From 2-01-FULL-39-28 sp964436165 (GTDB lineage Bacteria; Patescibacteriota; Minisyncoccia; 2-02-FULL-40-12; GWA2-44-9): a stretch of DNA of 10,419 nucleotides. The position numbers were made by a program, and so were the translations under genes. Of this stretch, positions 7,400 to 10,419 are shown in pieces. The stretch lies in the NCBI GenBank assembly GCA_964436165.1, contig CAYTBY010000031.1:1-10419 (forward strand), written 5' to 3'. The notes under the pieces are model-generated. The model worked only from the letters and a program-made list of their open reading frames with translations, had not been told where the DNA came from and made no database searches. Numbering within the stretch: position 1 is the first letter of the stretch; every line of letters starts with the position of its first letter.

Positions 7400-7427
7400 A
7401 CGATATGTCGATATTTCGATATGTCGA
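7400..7427. repeat. TCGANATN array inside rnpB, second
   Basis: ACGA at 7400, TCGA at 7408, 7416 and 7424, spaced by TATG, TATT, TATG. It lies between GGTC...TGACTT and AAGTTAGACC, which can pair as P15/P16, so the array is in the P16/P17 arm. Confidence 0.88.
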
Positions 7428-7528
7428 GTTGATCTTCGAAAAGTTAGACCGCTATTGCCCTGAGTTTTACCGAAAGGCTCGAGGTTGACAGCAATGTCGA
7501 TCCCAGATAAATTATTACCGCCTTCGGC

Positions 7529-7556
7529 GCGAAATATCGATATTTCGACATATCGT
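7529..7556. repeat. TCGANATN array inside rnpB, third (caps a P19-like helix)
   Basis: GCGA at 7529, TCGA at 7537 and 7545, TCGT at 7553, spaced by AATA, TATT, CATA. It is bounded exactly by CCTTCGGC (7521-7528) and GCCGAAGG (7557-7564), a perfect 8-bp stem between conserved CCAGATAAAT and ACAGAACTCGG, the position of optional helix P19. Confidence 0.9.
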
Positions 7557-7592
7557 GCCGAAGGAACAGAACTCGGCTTATTGTTTACAAAG

Positions 7593-7642
7593 ACTAAAAA
7601 TCCCCTCCGCCAGTTGGCGGAAGGGGATTTTTAGTTATTTTT
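7593..7642 (+). terminator. Strong intrinsic terminator of rnpB, probably bidirectional
   Basis: The left arm (7593-7612, ACTAAAAATCCCC then CCGCCA) pairs with the right arm (7615-7635, TGGCGG then GGGGATTTTTAGT) over about 20 bp with a two-base loop and one small asymmetry, followed by TATTTTTT. On the minus strand the same hairpin is followed by CTTTGT, and its A-tract becomes a T-tract within the stem, so it may also stop transcripts from the convergent four-helix gene. Confidence 0.93.
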
Positions 7643-7735
7643 CGACATTTCGATATACCAGCAAATGGCACCTTGATAACTCGAAATATCGACACTCGAC
7701 ATATCGATATTTCGAGATTTCGATATATCGATATA
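7642..7735. repeat. TCGANATN arrays between rnpB and the four-helix gene
   Basis: Two arrays: TCGA at 7642 and 7650; then TCGA at 7681, 7689, 7696, 7704, 7712, 7720 and 7728. The second has seven units in 8-bp phase with a single 7-bp step (spacer CAC), which suggests slippage or base loss. It ends 5 bp after (in gene direction) the stop codon of the four-helix gene. The 23 bp between the two arrays are unrelated sequence. Confidence 0.9.
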
Positions 7736-7739
7736 TTCC

Positions 7740-8294
7740 CTATTTTCCCTTCTCTTCTTCTCTCATCTTCTCAAAATCAATATACCCCTTCTCGGCATTA
7801 TAATATTTCCCCAACTTAGGACTCATCTCTATAATCATTTTATTCGTATCCGACATGCCGGTTTTCATAATATGCTTATACTGCGACCCGGTTTTTGAAC
7901 CGGTTTTTACTTTTTCTATAAAACTTCGCAATAATCGGGAACACTCATCGGTCAGCCTCATTCCTTCTCGAAATGTCGACATATCGATATATTTTACATC
8001 AAGGGCCACATACAATTGACAGCGGACTTCCCCGCACGAACCTTTGGCAATGAATAAATAATTTATGAGTTCCTGCCGTGTGCCTCGGTCGAAGCCCTCG
8101 GCGATATTAGACATGACCGAAACGGCTGCTCTTTGTATCTGGTTGGCAAGACCTCTGTCGAAATCTCGATATCTCGACATTTCGATATTTTCTGCCCCAT
8201 TTCGAAATGTTCGGGATATTTCGTAAATAAATTTCGTCAACTCCCGCGCTTTTTGCCACGCTACAATATCTTCAAAACTTTTTATAGTAGACAT
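7740..8294 (-). CDS. Four-helix-bundle protein (23S rRNA intervening-sequence protein family)
   Basis: 184 residues; family members are usually about 120. The N-terminus SFEDIVAWQKARELTKFIYE and the core IQRAAVSVMSNIAEGF (53-68), then QELINYLFIAKGSCGEVRCQ (74-93), are the family signature. These proteins form four-helix bundles and are common in intervening sequences and in CPR genomes; their function is not settled. Odd points: residues 36-46 (NIEMSRYRDFD) are encoded entirely by an octanucleotide array at the loop after helix 1, and residues 102-109 (YIDMSTFR) by another. The C-terminal part adds a KTGSKTGS repeat (12-bp direct repeat CCGGTTTTTGAA on the plus strand, 7888-7908) and an acidic/basic tail. 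ATG at 8294; no ribosome-binding site seen. The upstream gap is filled by arrays. Convergent with rnpB. Family assignment is firm. Confidence 0.9.
   Translation of the reverse strand: MSTIKSFEDIVAWQKARELTKFIYEISRTFRNGAENIEMSRYRDFDRGLANQIQRAAVSVMSNIAEGFDRGTRQELINYLFIAKGSCGEVRCQLYVALDVKYIDMSTFREGMRLTDECSRLLRSFIEKVKTGSKTGSQYKHIMKTGMSDTNKMIIEMSPKLGKYYNAEKGYIDFEKMREEEKGK
7968..7991. repeat. TCGANATN array inside the four-helix gene, near residue 105
   Basis: TCGA at 7968, 7976 and 7984, spaced by AATG, CATA, TATA: three exact units, 24 bp, which is a whole number of codons (8). It encodes YIDMSTFR on the minus strand between two predicted helices. Confidence 0.88.
8158..8189. repeat. TCGANATN array inside the four-helix gene, near residue 40
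   Basis: TCGA at 8158, 8166, 8174 and 8182, spaced by AATC, TATC, CATT, TATT. It encodes residues 36-46 in the loop where homologous proteins are expected to have only a short linker before the GLANQIQRAAVS helix, so it looks like an in-frame insertion. Confidence 0.88.
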
Positions 8295-8305
8295 AGTATT
8301 AAATT

Positions 8306-8409
8306 TCGATATATCAATATATCAATATATCGGATTATATATCGAAATTTCGGCATATCGTCAACACTCGCACTCGATATCTTAATATTTCGAAATGTCG
8401 ACATTTCAC
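8306..8409. repeat. Degenerate TCGANATN block upstream of the four-helix gene
   Basis: TCGA or one-base variants (TCAA, TCGG, TCGT, TTAA, TCAC) at 8306, 8314, 8322, 8330, then after a 12-bp step at 8342, 8350, 8358, 8374, 8382, 8390, 8398 and 8406. The 8-bp phase holds across the second part. It fills nearly the whole 116-bp gap between the four-helix start codon and the LamG relic, and any promoter of the gene must lie in it. More degenerate than the other arrays, suggesting greater age. Confidence 0.82.
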
Positions 8410-8410
8410 T

Positions 8411-8604
8411 TTATCTCCCCATCTGATATAACTTGTTGATCTCACTAGCGTTCAGAGCGCGGCTTGCCCCATTAGAGAACGCCCTCGCAAAGCGAGTGGC
8501 TTCAGCCGAGGCGATTCCCGCTGAAGTTCCTCATCGTGAACCTTCGCCTTGAACCTAGGGGCGGCTTTTCTCTAACGGAGTAAATAGATGCGGACGTCGT
8601 CGAT
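8411..8604 (-). pseudogene. Broken LamG-type C-terminal tail, copy 1
   Basis: Minus-strand codons 8604-8584 read IDDVRIY, and 8461-8411 read RALNASEINKLYQMGR followed by TAA. Together they form the typical end of a concanavalin A-like/LamG domain (IDDVRIYNRALSASEINQLYQMG). The two halves are split by about 122 bp, so the frame stops at TAG soon after DDVRIY. Nothing of the upstream domain remains: the coiled-coil gene ends 22 bp before the IDD codons. It is a relic, not a working gene. Confidence 0.82.
8468..8580. mobile_element. MITE-like structured insertion in LamG relic 1
   Basis: CCATTAGAGAA (8469-8479) and TTCTCTAACGG (8568-8578) are 11-bp terminal inverted repeats with one mismatch. 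Inside are further hairpins: CTCGC-AAA-GCGAG (8484-8496) and TTCAGC/GCTGAA (8501-8525 region), plus a repeated GGTTCA word on the minus strand. No open frame inside. The same TTAGA/TCTAA ends with adjacent GATAAAT/AGTAAAT flanks recur in relic 2. Non-autonomous mobility is inferred from the split of the LamG tail. Confidence 0.6.
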
Positions 8605-8626
8605 TGAATTGAGTGATTGAATCAGA

Positions 8627-9022
8627 TTATTTGGCCTCGAGGATAGAGACACGATGATCGAGTTGAGTGACCTGTGAGCGGTCGGCTTTGCGGTCAAGTT
8701 TTTCGTTGACTTCGGAGAGTTCGATTTTCATTTCACCCACGGTTTCGGTGAGAGTGTCTACTTTCGTCTCTAAGGTATCTACTTTTGTCTCTAAGGTATC
8801 TAACTTCATCTCTATGGTGTCTACCTTAACCTCCACTCTTGTCATTCGGTTCTCTAGCCCCTTCATTCCGCCTTCCAACGTGGTCATTCTCTGCCCAAGG
8901 CCTTTCTGGCCATCAACAAGAAAACCGAGTTTTTGGTCAACATCTTCAAGAAGAGCTCCAACTTCGGTCCCAGTAAACATTTGCTTAACCTCTGGTTTGA
9001 GTTGTGATTTTGACTTAGTCAT
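8627..9022 (-). CDS. Small heptad coiled-coil protein, copy 1
   Basis: 131 residues, no signal peptide or membrane segment. After a short N-terminus (MTKSKSQLKPEVKQMFTGTE) residues about 25-130 are continuous heptads, with perfect internal repeats LETKVDTLETKVDTL (about 77-91) and closely related TIEMKLDTLE, giving 21-bp DNA repeats. It should form a parallel coiled-coil rod; the partner is unknown. Similar small coiled-coil proteins of unknown function are frequent in CPR genomes. A consensus-like promoter ends 6 nt before the ATG, so the mRNA would be leaderless. The gene ends 22 bp before a LamG relic, as does its shorter counterpart at 9981-10286; the shared layout suggests that the two coiled-coil/LamG-tail units arose by duplication or repeated insertion. 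Confidence 0.85.
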   Translation of the reverse strand: MTKSKSQLKPEVKQMFTGTEVGALLEDVDQKLGFLVDGQKGLGQRMTTLEGGMKGLENRMTRVEVKVDTIEMKLDTLETKVDTLETKVDTLTETVGEMKIELSEVNEKLDRKADRSQVTQLDHRVSILEAK

Positions 9023-9028
9023 ATTTTA

Positions 9029-9056
9029 AGAATACCAATCTAGAAAATGCTGTCAA
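9029..9056 (-). promoter_or_regulatory. Promoter of coiled-coil gene 1, predicted leaderless
   Basis: Minus-strand TTGACA (9056-9051), 16-bp spacer, TATTCT (9034-9029), then six bases (TAAAAT) and the ATG at 9022. The expected start of transcription falls on or beside the start codon, and no Shine-Dalgarno site exists. Confidence 0.72.
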
Positions 9057-9059
9057 CAT

Positions 9060-9077
9060 CTTTGCAAGCTTGCAAAG
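9060..9077. promoter_or_regulatory. 18-bp perfect palindrome beside the -35 box
   Basis: CTTTGCAAGCTTGCAAAG is fully self-complementary with no spacer and lies 3 bp upstream of the TTGACA of coiled-coil gene 1. Position and symmetry fit an operator or activator site for a dimeric regulator; a cruciform or repeat remnant is the alternative. Confidence 0.5.
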
Positions 9078-9109
9078 TCGGTCTTTGTTCTTGCATTTCT
9101 TGGAGTGGG

Positions 9110-9126
9110 TTGAGGTTTAACCTCAA
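9110..9126. repeat. Palindrome TTGAGGTTTAACCTCAA, copy 1
   Basis: 8-bp arms around a single central T. The identical 17-mer lies at 10333-10349, upstream of the second coiled-coil gene. Confidence 0.75.
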
Positions 9127-9138
9127 GTTAAACACCTT

Positions 9139-9173
9139 AATTTAAAATGTAAAAATCAAAGTGTAAAATGACC
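9139..9173. repeat. Third copy of the AAATGTAAA dispersed repeat
   Basis: It begins AATTTAAAATGTAAA, identical over 15 bases to 5363-5377, then continues with ATCAAA and AAAATGAC words in the same order. It lies in the 209-bp gap between coiled-coil gene 1 and hepT, which holds only repeats and promoter elements. Confidence 0.65.
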
Positions 9174-9181
9174 CATTCGAC

Positions 9182-9218
9182 GGATTCGACAAGCTCACCG
9201 TGGTGAGTTCATCGAACC
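9182..9218. repeat. Inverted repeat of the GGTTCGA-AGCTCACC type
   Basis: GGATTCGACAAGCTCACC (9182-9199) faces GGTGAGTTCATCGAACC (9202-9218). They pair with one bulge and a few mismatches around a two-base loop. This is a common kind of intergenic hairpin repeat. It lies just downstream of the truncated toxin gene and may help end its transcript. Confidence 0.6.
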
Positions 9219-9223
9219 ATAAG

Positions 9224-9242
9224 ACTCAGGGTTATCCTGAGT
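9224..9242. repeat. Hairpin at the 3' end of hepT
   Basis: ACTCAGG (9224-9230) and CCTGAGT (9236-9242) form a 7-bp stem whose loop contains the TAA stop of the toxin gene. The last residues (YSG) of the toxin come from this hairpin and not from family sequence, so the repeat probably replaced the real C-terminus. Confidence 0.6.
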
Positions 9243-9519
9243 AAAGTCGGACGACTGTTTTTAGATCTAAATTGAAATAATCATGGGATACCATATCTCG
9301 CATTCCTGCAATTTGCTTCCAAGGTATAATGACCTGCCGTTGAATTTCTTCAGGAACTTTTTTGGCAAGTTCCCCAATAACTTGTAACTGCATGATTATG
9401 GCACTTTGAGTTTTACTATCTGTAAGAAAATCTTCAAATGTCATTACACCAATATAATCTTTGATTTTAGCAAAGGCGTCCATCATTAAACGAAGATATG
9501 CTGTGTTATCTTTTTTCAT
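9232..9519 (-). CDS. hepT: HepT-like HEPN toxin, C-terminally shortened
   Basis: 95 residues of an all-helical HEPN/DUF86 protein. The catalytic RX4HXY motif is complete: R74, H79 and Y81 in RDMVSHDYF, preceded by IIPWKQIAGM. In known pairs this family is an RNase toxin whose motif tyrosine is AMPylated by the partner nucleotidyltransferase. Family members usually continue about 15-25 residues after the motif with a helix such as LDLEIVWEIV...L; here LDLKTVVR is followed by LYSG and a stop inside a hairpin repeat, so the last helix is probably lost. That may weaken or abolish activity. The gene overlaps the antitoxin gene by 14 bp (ATG at 9519; antitoxin stop at 9506), so the pair is translationally coupled. 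Identity is firm; activity is uncertain. Confidence 0.88.
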   Translation of the reverse strand: MKKDNTAYLRLMMDAFAKIKDYIGVMTFEDFLTDSKTQSAIIMQLQVIGELAKKVPEEIQRQVIIPWKQIAGMRDMVSHDYFNLDLKTVVRLYSG

Positions 9520-9808
9520 AATAAAGTGGCTTCAAATCCTTATAAATATACTCCCTAAAATAAGGTACAATCGCTCTATCTGATATTATATCTATTGGCC
9601 TTTGCAATTTATTCATAATTTCTTCCTTCAAGTCTATGAAATCAAGTAATGTGAAAGTTCTATCTCCCAAAGAAACAAGGATATCAATATCACTGTCCGG
9701 CCCTGCCTCACCCCTTGCATACGAGCCAAACACACCAGCATACTTTATGCCGTATTTTTCGAAAATTGGTTTTGTATTTTCAGCTATATTGCCCAATATA
9801 TCAGTCAT
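9506..9808 (-). CDS. mntA: MntA-like minimal nucleotidyltransferase antitoxin
   Basis: 100 residues, typical for a minimal nucleotidyltransferase. The GSX10DXD motif is G28 S29 ... D40 x D42 in FGSYARGEAGPDSDIDILV, and a third acidic residue is likely D73 in RPIDII. In HepT/MntA pairs this enzyme transfers AMP from ATP to the tyrosine of the toxin's RX4HXY motif and silences it. It is the upstream gene of a two-gene operon and overlaps hepT by 14 bp. ATG at 9808; a TATTAT box ends 6 nt upstream, so a leaderless transcript is possible, and there is no Shine-Dalgarno site. It starts directly beyond the end of LamG relic 2, so the pair appears placed between two relics. It looks intact. Confidence 0.9.
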   Translation of the reverse strand: MTDILGNIAENTKPIFEKYGIKYAGVFGSYARGEAGPDSDIDILVSLGDRTFTLLDFIDLKEEIMNKLQRPIDIISDRAIVPYFREYIYKDLKPLYYEKR

Positions 9809-9814
9809 ATTATT

Positions 9815-9843
9815 ATAATATCACGCTAAAGACCAAATGAAAA
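9815..9843 (-). promoter_or_regulatory. Possible promoter of the mntA-hepT operon
   Basis: TATTAT (9820-9815) lies 6 nt before the ATG, the same spacing as in the two coiled-coil promoters. The -35 region at 17 bp (TTTTCA, 9843-9838) is weak. An overlapping TATAAT (9817-9812) is a better hexamer but too close to the ATG. Confidence 0.4.
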
Positions 9844-9844
9844 A

Positions 9845-9963
9845 TCACCTTCCCATTTGATATAACTTATTTATTTCCCCCGCCGAGAGAGCTCGATTGT
9901 AAATGCGGACGTCGTCCCAGTTAGACAGTACCGCGTCTAACGGGATAAATCGATGAGGCCGTC
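9845..9963 (-). pseudogene. Broken LamG-type C-terminal tail, copy 2
   Basis: Minus-strand codons 9916-9845 read DDVRIYNRALSAGEINKLYQ, then MGR and TGA, an intact LamG-type C-terminus. Upstream, in a different frame, 9963-9949 reads DGLID, the residues expected just before DVRIY. The two are separated by about 32 bp with TTAGAC/GTCTAA inverted ends, and TAG follows shortly after GLID. The rest of the domain is absent: the second coiled-coil gene stops 17 bp before GLID. Confidence 0.78.
9917..9944. repeat. Short TTAGAC/GTCTAA insertion in LamG relic 2
   Basis: CCAGTTAGAC (9917-9926) pairs with GTCTAACGGG (9935-9944) with one mismatch and an 8-nt loop. The flank CTAACGGGATAAATCGATG closely resembles CTAACGGAGTAAATAGATG at relic 1 (8572-8590), so this is a short member of the same element family. 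Confidence 0.65.
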
Positions 9964-9980
9964 GGAAAGCTGAGTGTTTG

Positions 9981-10286
9981 TTACTTGGCAGAAATTTGAT
10001 TAGCGATAGACTTTACTACTCTTTCGAGAGTCTGGACTCTTTTTTGGAGATTTAAGATATCATTTTCTTCAAAACGCTTGAGAATGTCATAAACTTCATC
10101 AACTTGATAATCTAACTTATCTACTTTCTTTTCAACATTACCCAATCTTAACCCGACACTACTTAACCCTAATTCTACATCAGTTAATCTAACGTCTATC
10201 TTATTTAGCCTTCCGCCCATATCATCAAAACCATTAGCTATCATAGTTGCTAAACTGTTATTTTCTTTTTTATTATTCTTAACCAT
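9981..10286 (-). CDS. Small heptad coiled-coil protein, copy 2
   Basis: 101 residues, soluble, no signal. A basic N-terminus (MVKNNKKENN) and a short helix (SLATMIANGFDDM) precede heptads from about 25 to 98 (RLNKIDVRLTDVELGL, VEKKVDKLDYQVDEV, LQKRVQTLERVVKSI). The design matches the protein at 8627-9022, but sequence identity is low apart from the heptad pattern, so common origin is possible and not proven. Promoter TTGCAA-16-TAATAT ends 6 nt before the ATG at 10286, the same geometry as copy 1, implying a leaderless mRNA. It ends 17 bp before LamG relic 2. Function is unknown; it may act as a trimeric or dimeric rod or scaffold. Confidence 0.82.
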   Translation of the reverse strand: MVKNNKKENNSLATMIANGFDDMGGRLNKIDVRLTDVELGLSSVGLRLGNVEKKVDKLDYQVDEVYDILKRFEENDILNLQKRVQTLERVVKSIANQISAK

Positions 10287-10292
10287 ATATTT

Positions 10293-10320
10293 ATATTATC
10301 AGACTAAAGTTAATTTGCAA
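10293..10320 (-). promoter_or_regulatory. Promoter of coiled-coil gene 2, predicted leaderless
   Basis: Minus-strand TTGCAA (10320-10315), 16-bp spacer, TAATAT (10298-10293), six bases (AAATAT), ATG at 10286. Spacer and -10-to-ATG distances are identical to those of coiled-coil gene 1. Confidence 0.65.
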
Positions 10321-10329
10321 TACCTTCAA

Positions 10330-10352
10330 TTATTGAGGTTTAACCTCAATAA
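10330..10352. repeat. 23-bp palindrome upstream of coiled-coil gene 2
   Basis: TTATTGAGGTT (10330-10340) and AACCTCAATAA (10342-10352) are perfect arms around one T. The inner 17 bp equal the palindrome at 9110-9126. It lies 9 bp upstream of the -35 box and 4 bp after the stop of the third LamG tail, so it could be an operator or a terminator-like hairpin for that gene. Confidence 0.7.
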
Positions 10353-10356
10353 CGGA

Positions 10357-10419
10357 TTATCTTTCCATCTGATACAACTTGTTGATCTCACTCGCATTCA
10401 AGGCTCTGTTATATCCTTT
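10357..10419 (-). CDS. C-terminal end of a LamG-type protein, copy 3 (runs off the window)
   Basis: Codons from the right edge read YNRALNASEINKLYQMER and TAA at 10357. This is the same C-terminal signature as relics 1 and 2. The two residues before YNRAL (KG) differ from the usual VRI, so this copy may also be broken just at the edge. Whether it belongs to a complete LamG gene cannot be seen here. Confidence 0.7.
   Translation of the reverse strand, partial: KGYNRALNASEINKLYQMER

Larger units (their letters stand above)
7017..7593 (+). ncRNA. rnpB: RNase P RNA (A-type-like), enlarged by repeats
   Basis: Catalytic RNA that removes 5' leaders from pre-tRNA. Conserved region I reads GAGGAAAGTCCGAGC (from 7099) and region V ACAGAACTCGGCTTA (from 7567). 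Their P4 strands CCGAG/CTCGG pair and differ compensatorily from the common CCGGG/CCCGG. Helices seen: P1 7017-7027/7583-7593 (11 bp), P2 GGTGAT/ATTACC (7030-7035/7514-7519), P3 7038-7054/7084-7100 (17 bp perfect), the P12-side phrase GTGAAACGGT with CGTAAGAGCGTCGG, TAAACCC...GCAAGGTCA, and CCCAGATAAAT near the 3' end. About 577 nt, clearly longer than the usual 350-450; three octanucleotide arrays add about 84 nt in peripheral helices. The segment that normally holds the L15 GGU (tRNA CCA-binding) reads GTTAGACCGCT. Own promoter and terminator. Confident in identity, less so in exact ends. Confidence 0.93.

Noticed and set aside
7017..7593. tmRNA or a riboswitch instead of RNase P RNA
   Set aside because: GAGGAAAGTCC and ACAGAACTCGGCTTA, with P1, P2 and P4 pairing, are specific to RNase P RNA; no tRNA-like acceptor or tag frame is seen.
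7555..7803. Plus-strand open frame rich in YRYFEISIYRY
   Set aside because: The protein is just the translation of the rnpB 3' end, its terminator and octanucleotide arrays; the 8-aa pattern is a by-product of the 8-bp repeat read in three frames.
6859..8409. CRISPR-like array
   Set aside because: Units are 8 bp, directly tandem and without unique 25-40 bp spacers, and they sit inside genes; no cas gene is nearby.
8133..8426. Plus-strand open frame with similar ISIYR repeats
   Set aside because: It is antisense to the four-helix gene and again built from the arrays; the minus-strand family signature is decisive.
8411..8461. Tiny functional gene for the RALNASEINKLYQMGR peptide
   Set aside because: No start codon or promoter is in place; the peptide equals the C-terminal end of LamG-type proteins, so it is a fragment.
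8484..8570. Integron attC site or small regulatory RNA
   Set aside because: There are hairpins, but no recognisable integrase core sites, promoter or terminator; position inside a split LamG tail favours a MITE-like insertion.
8667..9029. Plus-strand Ser/Val/Thr-rich frame
   Set aside because: Antisense to the heptad coiled-coil gene; the repeats come from the 21-bp heptad-coding repeats.

Overview
The window looks like an accessory, repeat-rich stretch of a Candidate Phyla Radiation (Patescibacteria, Parcubacteria-like) genome. This is an inference from gene style, not a database match. The signs are a giant surface-fibre protein with an HTH-like N-terminus, a single membrane anchor and a collagen-like patch; LamG-type C-terminal tails; a 23S-IVS-type four-helix-bundle protein; small heptad coiled-coil proteins; few recognisable Shine-Dalgarno sites; and many short palindromic repeats. 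Every protein gene lies on the minus strand. The one plus-strand gene is the RNA of RNase P.

Layout. 1-2347: most of a surface-fibre gene that runs off the left edge. 2348-3057: AT-rich gap with hairpins and no gene seen. 3058-6849: a three-gene surface-glycan operon read right to left: polyprenyl-phosphate sugar-1-phosphate transferase, then two GT-B family 4 glycosyltransferases, with inverted repeats in both junctions and a 13-bp hairpin after the last gene. 6850-7016: divergent promoters. 7017-7593: rnpB, ending in a strong terminator that also faces the convergent four-helix-bundle gene (7740-8294). 8411-10419: LamG-tail relics, two small coiled-coil genes and a MntA/HepT toxin-antitoxin pair whose toxin is shortened by a repeat.

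The most unusual signal is a family of octanucleotide arrays, unit TCGANATN, confined to 6859-8409. TCGA tetramers recur exactly 8 bp apart, separated by NATN with an invariant central AT. Arrays of 2-7 units lie in the leader of the glycan operon, at three places inside the RNase P RNA (one exactly capping a perfect 8-bp helix), in the rnpB/four-helix gap, twice in frame inside the four-helix-bundle gene, and across the whole gap upstream of it. The result is an RNase P RNA of about 577 nt that still keeps its conserved core. I read this as a local, self-spreading or slippage-amplified element tolerated in peripheral RNA helices and protein loops, comparable in behaviour (not in sequence) to Rickettsia palindromic elements.

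A second pattern is modular. Two coiled-coil genes each end 17-22 bp before a broken LamG tail. Both have a -35/-10 promoter placed so that transcription would begin at the ATG (leaderless), and both share a 17-bp palindrome upstream. Each neighbouring LamG relic is broken by a small element with TTAGA/TCTAA inverted ends.
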